This document shows, one piece after another, positions 8,197 through 15,850 of a DNA stretch of 64,000 nt (position 1 is its first letter; each line of letters opens with the position of its first letter). The position numbers were made by a program, and so were the translations under genes. The DNA comes from Ascidiaceihabitans sp039975415 (GTDB lineage Bacteria; Pseudomonadota; Alphaproteobacteria; Rhodobacterales; Rhodobacteraceae): assembly GCF_039975415.1 (NCBI RefSeq), contig NZ_JBDWHD010000010.1; one strand, written 5' to 3'. The notes under the pieces were generated by a model, which was given only the letters and a program-made list of their open reading frames with translations, was not told the DNA's origin and ran no database searches.

Positions 8197-9104
8197 TTTG
8201 GCGCTCTTTTCACCAAACCCAGTTTGTCACGCACGTCCTGAGCCGTGATCACACGTGCGCCCATGTTTTCAATGATTGTGCCGGCACGCTCCACCAGTTG
8301 GTAGTTCTCCGCCAGGACCCCTTTGTCCAGCCATAGATTATCTTCCAGGCCGACACGTACATTGCCCCCTGCCAAGACCGCAGCGGCAACATAAGCCATT
8401 TGATTGCGGCCCAGCGCAAAGGCAGAAAAAGTCCAGTCGTCTGGCACATTGTTCACCATCGCCATGAAGGTGTTCAAATCATCAGGTGCGCCCCATGGCA
8501 CGCCCATGCACAGCTGGACCAAAGCGGGGCTATCCAACACACCATCTGCAACCAGTTGTTTTGCATACCATAAATGGCCGGTGTCAAAGGCTTCGATCTC
8601 GGGTTTCACACCCATCTGCGTCATCATCGTGCCCATGGCCGTCAGCATTCCTGGGGTGTTCGTCATGACGTAATCGGCTTCGGCAAAGTTCATTGTGCCG
8701 CAATCCAGCGTGCAAATTTCGGGCAGGCATTCCGCCACATGGGCGACGCGTTCCGCGGCACCAATCATATCGGTGCCTGCCTCATTCAAAGGGAACGGCG
8801 CATCAGCCGTGCCAAACACCATGTCCCCGCCCATACCTGCGGTCAGGTTCAAAACCACATCGACGTCGGCATCGCGGATGCGGTCCGTGACTTCGCGGTA
8901 GTAGTGCAAATCACGGCTGGGTGCGCCAGTTTCAGGGTCACGGACATGGCAGTGCACAACAGCCGCGCCCGCCTTGCCCGCTGCAATCGCGCTGTCCGCG
9001 ATCTGCTTGGGCGATCTGGGAACATGAGGGCTGCGATCCTGAGTGCCACCGGACCCGGTCACGGCGCATGTAATGAAAACCTCTTTGTTCATGGTCAGTG
9101 GCAT
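8193..9104 (-). CDS. BKACE-family beta-keto acid cleavage enzyme (dehydrocarnitine cleavage)
   Basis: 303 residues. It belongs to the family of 3-keto-5-aminohexanoate cleavage enzymes (BKACE, DUF849): the zinc-binding HxH motif is in AAVVHCHVRDPETG and the N-terminal strand MNKEVFITCAVTG is typical. In carnitine pathways the family member condenses 3-dehydrocarnitine with acetyl-CoA to give betainyl-CoA and acetoacetate; the neighbouring dehydrogenase/thioesterase fusion supports that substrate. I chose the ATG at 9104, which has AAAGGG 7-8 bases upstream; a longer frame to 9203 would run into the divergent regulator. It is the first gene of the four-gene operon. Confidence 0.92.
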   Translation of the reverse strand: MPLTMNKEVFITCAVTGSGGTQDRSPHVPRSPKQIADSAIAAGKAGAAVVHCHVRDPETGAPSRDLHYYREVTDRIRDADVDVVLNLTAGMGGDMVFGTADAPFPLNEAGTDMIGAAERVAHVAECLPEICTLDCGTMNFAEADYVMTNTPGMLTAMGTMMTQMGVKPEIEAFDTGHLWYAKQLVADGVLDSPALVQLCMGVPWGAPDDLNTFMAMVNNVPDDWTFSAFALGRNQMAYVAAAVLAGGNVRVGLEDNLWLDKGVLAENYQLVERAGTIIENMGARVITAQDVRDKLGLVKRAPK

Positions 9105-9180
9105 CGTGCATCCCTTTCTTGCATTTCCGCCAAGTTTGGTGTGGGTTTCGATCAATAACTTGTCAAAAAGCGAAATTATT
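9105..9180. promoter_or_regulatory. Divergent promoter region of the carnitine operon and its regulator
   Basis: These 76 bases separate the start of the BKACE gene from the chosen start of the GlxA-type regulator and must hold both promoters. An inverted pair TTTCG (9146-9150) and CGAAA (9171-9175), 20 bases apart, is the only symmetric element I could see. It is a weak candidate operator. Confidence 0.35.
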
Positions 9181-10146
9181 TTGCCCTTAAGCGCGAATAT
9201 CACACAAGCGACGGTTCTTGTTCTGGATCAGTGCAACACGCTGAGCTTTGCAGCCGCGGTTGACCCAATGCGTGCAGCCAACCGTCAAGCCGGGCGCACC
9301 CTGTTTGAATGGACCTTTGCAACGCCGACAGATGCCGCGATTACTTTGACATCGGGTCTTAGTGTCCAAGCGGCTCCGGTGGCCCGTGTGCAAAGATGCG
9401 ATGTGCTTATTGTCGTGGCAGGCTTTGAGGTCGAGGCACAAACCACCCCAACGCTCTGCGCCAGTCTGGCCCGTCTCGGAACGACAGCACGCAGTGTGAT
9501 CGGCATTGACGGGGGCCCTTGGGTTATGGCGCAAAGCGGCCTTTTGGATGGTCTCTCTGCCACAACGCATTGGGAAGACTTGGAAAAATTTTCCCGGCAC
9601 TTTCCCGATGTTCATACTGTGAATGCACGGTACCAGATCGCTGATGCCCGAATGACGAGTGCGGGGGCTGCGCCGACAATCGACATGATGCTGGCTTTCA
9701 TCGAAACAGAACATGGGGCCGCTTTGGCGGGCAAAGTCGCAGCCAGCTTTGTTCTTGATCACCAACCTGATCCGCTCCGCCCGCAGTGGCGCAGGCCGTT
9801 GGGCAGGCTTGGGTCACGGGTCACAACGCGTGCGCATGAAATGATGGAAAACAATCTGGATCAGCCTTTGTCTTTGACCCAGATTGCGAAATCATCGGGC
9901 GTCAGCACAAGGGTTCTGCAATCACATTTTCGCACCCATCTGCGCACAACCGCGCAAGCGCATTATTTGATCTTACGACTGACAGAAGCCCAGCGTTTGG
10001 TGACCCAATCCCATATGTCGTTGCATGAAATTGGGCTGGCCACGGGGTTCGCATCACAATCGTCTTTTGCACGGGCTTATCGCCGTGCGCATGGTGCAAG
10101 TGCTCGGGTGCAACGCAAAACCGGCCTGTCGCGTGACCAGATTTGA
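9181..10146 (+). CDS. GlxA-family AraC-type regulator (CdhR-like)
   Basis: About 321 residues. The N-terminal two thirds is a DJ-1/PfpI-like domain (TVLVLDQCNTLSFAA, then IGIDGGPWVMAQSGLLDG), and the C-terminal third is an AraC double helix-turn-helix (LSLTQIAKSSGVSTRVLQSHF and LHEIGLATGFASQSSFARAY). This architecture is GlxA; the member beside carnitine genes in Pseudomonas is the activator CdhR. Placement divergent from the carnitine operon supports the same role. The start is uncertain: I used TTG at 9181, just before the first predicted beta strand, because longer frames reach back into the divergent gene; GTG at 9139 and TTG at 9160 are alternatives. Confidence 0.85.
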   Translation: MPLSANITQATVLVLDQCNTLSFAAAVDPMRAANRQAGRTLFEWTFATPTDAAITLTSGLSVQAAPVARVQRCDVLIVVAGFEVEAQTTPTLCASLARLGTTARSVIGIDGGPWVMAQSGLLDGLSATTHWEDLEKFSRHFPDVHTVNARYQIADARMTSAGAAPTIDMMLAFIETEHGAALAGKVAASFVLDHQPDPLRPQWRRPLGRLGSRVTTRAHEMMENNLDQPLSLTQIAKSSGVSTRVLQSHFRTHLRTTAQAHYLILRLTEAQRLVTQSHMSLHEIGLATGFASQSSFARAYRRAHGASARVQRKTGLSRDQI

Positions 10147-10158
10147 GCCATCAAACCC

Positions 10159-11202
10159 CTAAAACGGCATCGGGCAAAGCTGGTTTGCCACGTCCAGCTC
10201 CTTTAGCACCTCATCGCCAAGCGTCACATCCGCAGCCCCCAAAGCGATCTTCAATTGTCCTTTTGCACGCGCCCCAAAAATCACACTGCCCATGAACGGT
10301 CGCGTCAAACACCAAGCCAAAGCCATTTGTGTGGGGTCCAGCCCATGTTTCTTTGCTATCTTCAGATACAAATCCACAGCTTCAAAAGCGCGTTGCGTTT
10401 TGCGCCCTCCGAGATCCTCGTTCAGGGACATCCGTGATTTTCCAGGGATGGAATTGTTTTGATATTTGCCGGTCAAAAGACCCGTCGCCAAAGGCGAGAA
10501 GGCAAGCAAACTAACATCTTCGTTCACACAAAGCTCTGCCATATCGGTGTCAAACATCCGGCACATCAAAGAATATTCGTTTTGGACGCTCAAAACTCTG
10601 GGTCCGCCCGACCGGCCTGCCGCGGCCAACCATTGCGCCGTACCCCATGCACTTTCATTGCTAAGACCAAAGCCGCGAATGGTGCCGCGTTTCACTTCTT
10701 TTTCCAAAGCGTCCAAAGTTTCTTCGATGTGCGCGATGGTGTCTTGGCGGTTTTGGCCGGACGGATCATATGTCCAATTTTTACGAAACATGTAGCTGCC
10801 ACGATTGGGCCAATGAAATTGGTACAAATCGATATATTCTGTTTTCAGGCGGCGCAGCGACCCTTCCACGGCTTCGGGAATCGTTTTGGCGGAAATAGGT
10901 GCACCATCGCGCACGATCCCCAACCCTTGCCCTGAATGCTTGGTTGCCAACACCACATCGGACCGTCGGGACGTCTTTTCTAACCATAACCCGATGATAC
11001 GTTCCGTACGTCCAACTGTGCGTTCCGCGACCGGGTTTACCGGATACATTTCAGCCGTATCAATGAAATTTACGCCATGTTCCAAAGCCAAATCTATCTG
11101 ATCATGCGCTTCCTCGGCCGTGTTTTGGGTGCCCCACGTCATAGAGCCCAAGCACAGTTCGGAAACTTCGATATCAGAGCGTCCCAGCTGCTTCATTTTC
11201 AT
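10159..11202 (-). CDS. Aldo/keto reductase, Tas-like
   Basis: 347 residues, the length of the Tas branch of aldo/keto reductases. The catalytic tetrad is visible: Asp48 and Tyr53 in FIDTAEMYP, Lys88 in LATKHSG and His130 in YQFHWPN. The C-terminal region (FGARAKGQL) is the NADP-binding part. Such enzymes reduce aldehydes or ketones with NADPH; the substrate is unknown. It converges with the carnitine regulator gene with only 12 bases between stop codons and is divergent from the ImuA-like gene. A second AKR of a different subgroup is at 42515. Confidence 0.9.
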   Translation of the reverse strand: MKMKQLGRSDIEVSELCLGSMTWGTQNTAEEAHDQIDLALEHGVNFIDTAEMYPVNPVAERTVGRTERIIGLWLEKTSRRSDVVLATKHSGQGLGIVRDGAPISAKTIPEAVEGSLRRLKTEYIDLYQFHWPNRGSYMFRKNWTYDPSGQNRQDTIAHIEETLDALEKEVKRGTIRGFGLSNESAWGTAQWLAAAGRSGGPRVLSVQNEYSLMCRMFDTDMAELCVNEDVSLLAFSPLATGLLTGKYQNNSIPGKSRMSLNEDLGGRKTQRAFEAVDLYLKIAKKHGLDPTQMALAWCLTRPFMGSVIFGARAKGQLKIALGAADVTLGDEVLKELDVANQLCPMPF

Positions 11203-11278
11203 GGCGGTGTCCTTTTGTCGGTTTTCCGAACCCTAGCGTTCAACAGCTTTAGCGCAAGCAAGTTCCCAAAGAATAAAC

Positions 11279-11308
11279 TTGAGAACAAAGCGTGAATATT
11301 TATATAAT
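11279..11308 (+). promoter_or_regulatory. Sigma-70-like promoter of the ImuA-like gene, leaderless geometry
   Basis: TTGAGA (11279-11284) and TATAAT (11303-11308) are separated by 18 bases, a near-consensus housekeeping promoter. The ATG at 11315 lies 6 bases past the -10 box, where transcription would be expected to begin, so the message may be leaderless. Confidence 0.6.
11283..11297 (+). promoter_or_regulatory. Candidate LexA (SOS) box
   Basis: GAAC at 11283-11286, seven bases, then GAAT at 11294-11297. The alphaproteobacterial LexA box is the direct repeat GAAC-N7-GAAC (or GTTC-N7-GTTC), so this matches 7 of 8 conserved positions. It lies between the -35 and -10 hexamers, where a bound repressor would block RNA polymerase. 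Confidence 0.5.
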
Positions 11309-11314
11309 CGCATC

Positions 11315-11935
11315 ATGGTATCTGCGTCTTCTTTACATTCAAACGCTACGACGCCCGCGCCTTGCGGGCTGCAATTGTTGGCGGCGGCCACGGATATGTC
11401 GTTGCCCTATGGTCGCCTGCACGAAGCCTGCGGCACAGCACGGCAAAGATTCGGTTTGTGGCTTGCAGCCCGAACCAAGGGTCCTGTCCTTTGGATTACA
11501 CCTGAATGGAACACAGATCGCCTGCATGCCTGCGGTGTTGCGGACATCGTGAACCCCGCGCGTCTTATCTTTGTGACGCCCCGCCGCCCCGAAGACATCT
11601 TATGGAGCATGGAAGAGGCCATGCGGTCCGGTGCCGTTGATTTGGCGATTGCCGATGTGCCGGGGCTGCCCGGTCTCACACAAGTGCGGCGCATCCATCT
11701 TGCTGCCGAGACCGGCGGGCAAAACAGAACACACGCCCCGCTTGGGTTGCTTCTGACCCCCGGAGAGGGGGGCGCACAGGGTGTTGAAACGCGCTGGGCG
11801 TTGACAGCGCAACATGCAGCCCCTTTGCAATCCTGGCGCTTGGACCGTTTGCGTGCCCGTCGTGCCCCCCAGAAAAGCTGGACAATCACCCAAGGTCCGA
11901 AACAGGCCACCCCCACCAGTATCCAAGCTGCATAA
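11315..11935 (+). CDS. ImuA-like protein (RecA-like fold, SOS mutagenesis family)
   Basis: About 206 residues. The sequence resembles the ImuA family: GRLHEACGTARQRFGLWLAA, then GPVLWITPEW and the strands around LIFVTPRRPEDIL and AVDLAIADVPGL, a reduced RecA-like core. ImuA normally works with ImuB and DnaE2 in damage-induced mutagenesis, but neither partner gene is next to it; a YceI gene follows instead. A longer frame from TTG at 11279 overlaps the promoter, so I chose the ATG at 11315. A LexA-box candidate between its promoter hexamers fits SOS control. I see no intact Walker A motif. Assignment to ImuA proper rather than a paralogue is moderately sure. Confidence 0.75.
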   Translation: MVSASSLHSNATTPAPCGLQLLAAATDMSLPYGRLHEACGTARQRFGLWLAARTKGPVLWITPEWNTDRLHACGVADIVNPARLIFVTPRRPEDILWSMEEAMRSGAVDLAIADVPGLPGLTQVRRIHLAAETGGQNRTHAPLGLLLTPGEGGAQGVETRWALTAQHAAPLQSWRLDRLRARRAPQKSWTITQGPKQATPTSIQAA

Positions 11936-12037
11936 CGCGCCATTCGGTGCGTTGACGCCAAAACAACAGTTTGTGAAGATTGTCCCGATACGCGTTGTCC
12001 CATGCTAGGCTTTGTATGAAACCCGAAGGGATGACAC

Positions 12038-12640
12038 ATGCAGCGCCGCACATTTCTGAAAACAGCTCTGGCAGGTCTTATCCCCGTGCCGTTTATCGCA
12101 ACCCGGGTTTTGGCGGCCCCGAAGGCATATGTGATCGGCCCCAAGGGCGCAAAAATCACCTACAGCTTTTTACTGTCCGGTACCGAACACCGTGGCACCG
12201 TTCCCGTCAACGCCAGTCGAATTAGCATCGACCCTAACAATCTAGCGGCGTCGCGCGTTGAAGTTTCTGCGGATGTGCGTCGTGCAAAAACCGGGCTTAT
12301 CTTTGCAACAGAGGCACTTAAAAGCGCATCAATGCTGCATGCAAAGGCCCATCCAAATGCCCGCTTTGTCACAACTTCTGTGCGGTTGGGGCCACAAGGC
12401 AGCATATCAAAAGGCGCAGTCATCACCGGCGACTTGACCCTGCGTGGCGTGACACACAGCATCCGCTTTGACACATCTGTCTTTCGCCCCGAAGGCAGTG
12501 CCGCGCATGATCTAAGCGCATTGACCATTCGCATGCGCGGATCGCTAAGCCGCAAAACGTTCGGCATCAACGGCTACCAAGACCTTGTTGCGGACACCGT
12601 ACGCATGGACATCGACGCGGAAATCCGCGTGGCATCCTGA
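12038..12640 (+). CDS. YceI family protein with Tat signal
   Basis: 200 residues. The N-terminus has a twin-arginine motif (RRTFLK at residues 3-8) followed by a hydrophobic segment, with cleavage likely after VLA (residues 24-26), so it is probably exported folded to the periplasm. The body is a YceI beta-barrel (KITYSFLLSGTEHRGTV, then AVITGDLTLRGVTHSI), a lipocalin-like fold that binds isoprenoid quinones or other long lipids. A Tat signal on a YceI protein is less common than a Sec signal. It stands alone between the ImuA-like gene and an MFS transporter. Confidence 0.9.
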   Translation: MQRRTFLKTALAGLIPVPFIATRVLAAPKAYVIGPKGAKITYSFLLSGTEHRGTVPVNASRISIDPNNLAASRVEVSADVRRAKTGLIFATEALKSASMLHAKAHPNARFVTTSVRLGPQGSISKGAVITGDLTLRGVTHSIRFDTSVFRPEGSAAHDLSALTIRMRGSLSRKTFGINGYQDLVADTVRMDIDAEIRVAS

Positions 12641-12738
12641 AAAAACCACCCCCGTCTTTGCTGTTGTTGCAAAAACGACGCCACAACGTCGAATTCCCAA
12701 TAGGCGAATGACGCCGCAAGGCCCATGATGGGGATATC

Positions 12739-13968
12739 ATGCGTTTGATCATTTCCTTTGCTGCCCTGTTTTTTTCCGCGGTTCTGCTGCAACTGAGTTC
12801 CGGTGGTGTTGGCCCGTTGGACGCTTTGTCAGGCAGTGTGTTGGGGTATTCGACCCAAGAAATCGGCATGTTGGGGTCGGCGCATTTTCTGGGATTTTTC
12901 ATCGGGTGCTGGTGGGCACCCCGGTTGATGGGCAGCGTGGGGCACAGCCGCGCGTTTGCAGCCTTTACCGCCACAGGCGCCATCGGGCTATTGGCGCATA
13001 TGCTGGTCGTGAACCCCTATGCCTGGGCCGTCATGCGCATCGCATCAGGCCTTTGTGTGGCGGGGTGCTACACCGTCATCGAAGCATGGCTGCAGGCCAA
13101 AGTCACCAATGAAACAAGGGGCCGTGCCATGGGCACATACCGTGTGATCGACATGAGCGGATCGTTGGTCGCGCAGTTGATGATCGGCGTCCTAAGTCCC
13201 GCCAGCTACGTGTCCTACAATATCCTCGCCATTTTCTGTTGCGCCGCCCTGTTGCCGCTGACGCTGACCAAAGTGCCCCAACCCGACACGCCCTCAGCCC
13301 CGCGATTGCGCCCCAAGCTGGCCTTTCAGCGATCCCCATTGGCGGCGGCAGGTGTCGTTGTGGCCGCCCTGTCCAGCGCATCGTTTCGTATGGTGGGTCC
13401 GCTTTATGGTCAGGAAGTCGGGCTTAGCGCCGGGCAAATCGGTTACTTTCTCGCCGCTTTCGTTCTAGGGGGCGCAGTGGCCCAATATCCTGTGGGATGG
13501 CTTGCAGACAAATACGATCGTCGCTGGGTGTTGATTTGGTTGTCGGTTTCCGCAATTGCCAGCTGCGCCGTGACTGCGTTTGCCACCGGGCTTGGAACGT
13601 CCGGGATTATGATGACGGCGTTTTTCTTCGGGCTTACATCTTTCCCGATCTATTCTGTGGCCGCAGCCCATGCCCACGATTTTGCAAGCGATTCTGAACG
13701 GGTCGAATTGTCAGCAGCTTTGATGTTCTATTTTGCACTGGGAGCGATTGCGGCGCCCTATGCGGCTTCTGTATTGATCAACAGTTTTGGGCCGCCTGCC
13801 TTGTTCATTATGATTGCCGCGGGTCACGCCATTTTGGTGCTTTACGGGCTGACACGGATGCGGGCACGGCCAACGCCGGACACACGCACGCGCTATATCT
13901 ATGCGCCGCGCACCTCATTTCTGGTTGGACGATTAACAAAACTGATCCGCAAGCCACATGATGACTAG
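12739..13968 (+). CDS. MFS transporter (YcaD-like)
   Basis: 409 residues with about twelve hydrophobic segments. The loop between helices 8 and 9 has GWLADKYDRRWVL, the repeated major-facilitator motif, and the first half carries VIEAWLQAKVTNETRGRAMG, typical of the YcaD/UMF group of uncharacterised exporters. The C-terminal tail is basic and cytoplasmic. Substrate unknown. It begins 98 bases after the YceI gene, and no shared function is apparent. Confidence 0.9.
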   Translation: MRLIISFAALFFSAVLLQLSSGGVGPLDALSGSVLGYSTQEIGMLGSAHFLGFFIGCWWAPRLMGSVGHSRAFAAFTATGAIGLLAHMLVVNPYAWAVMRIASGLCVAGCYTVIEAWLQAKVTNETRGRAMGTYRVIDMSGSLVAQLMIGVLSPASYVSYNILAIFCCAALLPLTLTKVPQPDTPSAPRLRPKLAFQRSPLAAAGVVVAALSSASFRMVGPLYGQEVGLSAGQIGYFLAAFVLGGAVAQYPVGWLADKYDRRWVLIWLSVSAIASCAVTAFATGLGTSGIMMTAFFFGLTSFPIYSVAAAHAHDFASDSERVELSAALMFYFALGAIAAPYAASVLINSFGPPALFIMIAAGHAILVLYGLTRMRARPTPDTRTRYIYAPRTSFLVGRLTKLIRKPHDD

Positions 13969-14058
13969 GTGAAGGATAGCTTCTTCTGACCCTAGGCACT
14001 GTACTCTGACCGCAATGCCCTGATAAAGCATCGCCAACGCGCACAAAAGGCAACGGCT

Positions 14059-15777
14059 ATGACACGGCATCTCATCACCTCGGCAATCCCCTACATCAAC
14101 GGGATCAAACATCTGGGCAACCTGATTGGCAGCCAACTGCCCGCAGACCTGTTTGCACGCTACCAACGTGCACGCGGGGCCGAAGTGCTGTTTTTATGCG
14201 CCACCGATGAACATGGCACGCCAGCGGAATTGGCAGCAGCCAAAGCGGGCAAACCCGTCGAAGACTATTGTGCTGAAATGCACGACGTGCAGGCTGCAAT
14301 CGCCAAGGGTTTCCGCCTGTCTTTTGATCACTTCGGGCGGTCGTCGTCCCCACAGAACCACACATTGACCCAGCATTTTGCAGGTGCGCTGCAAGCCAAT
14401 GGGCTCATCAAAGAAGTCAGCGAAAAGCAGGTCTATTCCAACGCAGACGGGCGGTTCTTGCCGGATCGCTACATCGAAGGCACATGCCCGAACTGTGGCT
14501 ATGACAAGGCGCGGGGCGACCAATGTGAAAACTGCACCAAGCAGCTGGACCCGACCGATTTGATCGAACCGCGTTCTGCCATTTCAGGATCCACCGACCT
14601 TGAGGTGCGCGAAACCAAACACCTGTTTTTGCGTCAATCCGCGTTAAAGGACGATCTAGACGCTTGGATCGACAGTAAAACCGACTGGCCTGTTCTGACA
14701 ACGTCCATTGCCAAGAAATGGCTGCATGACGGTGACGGCCTGCGAGACCGTGGCATCACACGCGATTTACACTGGGGCATTCCGGTGAAAAACGGTGATC
14801 AGGATTGGCCCGGCATGGAGGGCAAAGTCTTTTATGTCTGGTTCGACGCCCCCATCGAATATATCGCTTGTGCCGGTGAATGGGCCGACGCCCAAGGATT
14901 GGCGCAAGCCGATTGGGAACGCTGGTGGCGGACCGACAAAGGCGCGGATGACGTGCGCTACACCCAATTTATGGGCAAGGATAACGTGCCCTTCCACACG
15001 CTAAGTTTCCCGGCCACAATCCTTGGGTCGGGTGAGCCGTGGAAGATGGTTGACCACCTGAAATCGTTTAACTTTCTGAACTATGACGGCGGGCAATTTT
15101 CCACCAGCCAAGGGCGCGGGATTTTCATGGATCAAGCGCTTGAACTGCTGCCTGCCGATTATTGGCGTTGGTATTTGCTTAGCAATGCGCCCGAAAGCTC
15201 TGACAGCGAATTCACTTGGGAAACATTCCAACAGACCGCGAACAAAGACCTGGCCGACGTTTTGGGTAACTTCGTGTCCCGTGTCACGAAATTCTGCCGT
15301 TCCAAATTTGACGAAACTGTTCCTGCGGGCGGAACCTATGGCGATGTTGAGGCCGCGCTGATTGCGGATCTGCAAAAGCGACTGGCACAGTATCAATCCC
15401 ACATGGACGCCATCGAAGTGCGCAAAGCGGCCGCTGAATTGCGCGCGATGTGGGCTGCAGGCAACGAATACCTGCAAACGGTTGCCCCGTGGTCCACATT
15501 CAAAGAAGACCCCGACCAAGCCGCAGCACAAATCCGGCTGGCTTTGAACCTGATCCGCTTTTACGCCGTTTTGTCACAGCCCTTTATCCCCGATGCCGGT
15601 GCAGATCTGTTGGCGACGATGAACGCGACAGACGCGGCATGGCCGACAGATGTCGCTGAAGCGCTGAACGCATTGGACGTGGGCCATGCGTTTACCGTCC
15701 CGGATGTCAGCTTTGCCAAAATCAGCGATGAAGACCGCGAAACCTGGCAGGCGCGTTTCTCTGGGGTTCGAACGTAA
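14059..15777 (+). CDS. metG: Methionyl-tRNA synthetase
   Basis: 572 residues, the usual length for the alphaproteobacterial, archaeal-like MetRS without a C-terminal dimerisation domain. The HIGH signature is HLGN (residues 18-21), a zinc knuckle follows (CPNCGYDKARGDQCENC), and the KMSKS loop is QFSTSQGRG, with Gln in place of the first Lys. It charges tRNA-Met in the cytoplasm. The gene stands alone, 90 bases after the MFS gene and 73 bases before the multiheme cytochrome. Confidence 0.97.
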   Translation: MTRHLITSAIPYINGIKHLGNLIGSQLPADLFARYQRARGAEVLFLCATDEHGTPAELAAAKAGKPVEDYCAEMHDVQAAIAKGFRLSFDHFGRSSSPQNHTLTQHFAGALQANGLIKEVSEKQVYSNADGRFLPDRYIEGTCPNCGYDKARGDQCENCTKQLDPTDLIEPRSAISGSTDLEVRETKHLFLRQSALKDDLDAWIDSKTDWPVLTTSIAKKWLHDGDGLRDRGITRDLHWGIPVKNGDQDWPGMEGKVFYVWFDAPIEYIACAGEWADAQGLAQADWERWWRTDKGADDVRYTQFMGKDNVPFHTLSFPATILGSGEPWKMVDHLKSFNFLNYDGGQFSTSQGRGIFMDQALELLPADYWRWYLLSNAPESSDSEFTWETFQQTANKDLADVLGNFVSRVTKFCRSKFDETVPAGGTYGDVEAALIADLQKRLAQYQSHMDAIEVRKAAAELRAMWAAGNEYLQTVAPWSTFKEDPDQAAAQIRLALNLIRFYAVLSQPFIPDAGADLLATMNATDAAWPTDVAEALNALDVGHAFTVPDVSFAKISDEDRETWQARFSGVRT

Positions 15778-15783
15778 AAAACT

Positions 15784-15801
15784 GATCAAAAATTCTTGAT
15801 C
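15784..15801. repeat. Imperfect palindrome before the cytochrome gene
   Basis: GATCAA (15784-15789) and TTGATC (15796-15801) form an 18-base near-palindrome with a 6-base centre, between the metG stop and the cytochrome start. It could be an operator. It is not an FNR site, because the half sites point the wrong way, and no T-tract makes it a terminator. Confidence 0.35.
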
Positions 15802-15850
15802 GAACTGACAAAACGTCGCAGGGTACCCTCATAGATTGAGGAATTTTGCC

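Noticed and set aside
15784..15801. FNR/FnrL site before the multihaem cytochrome
   Set aside because: FNR needs TTGAT-N4-ATCAA; here the half sites are in the opposite order with a 6-base centre, so it does not fit.
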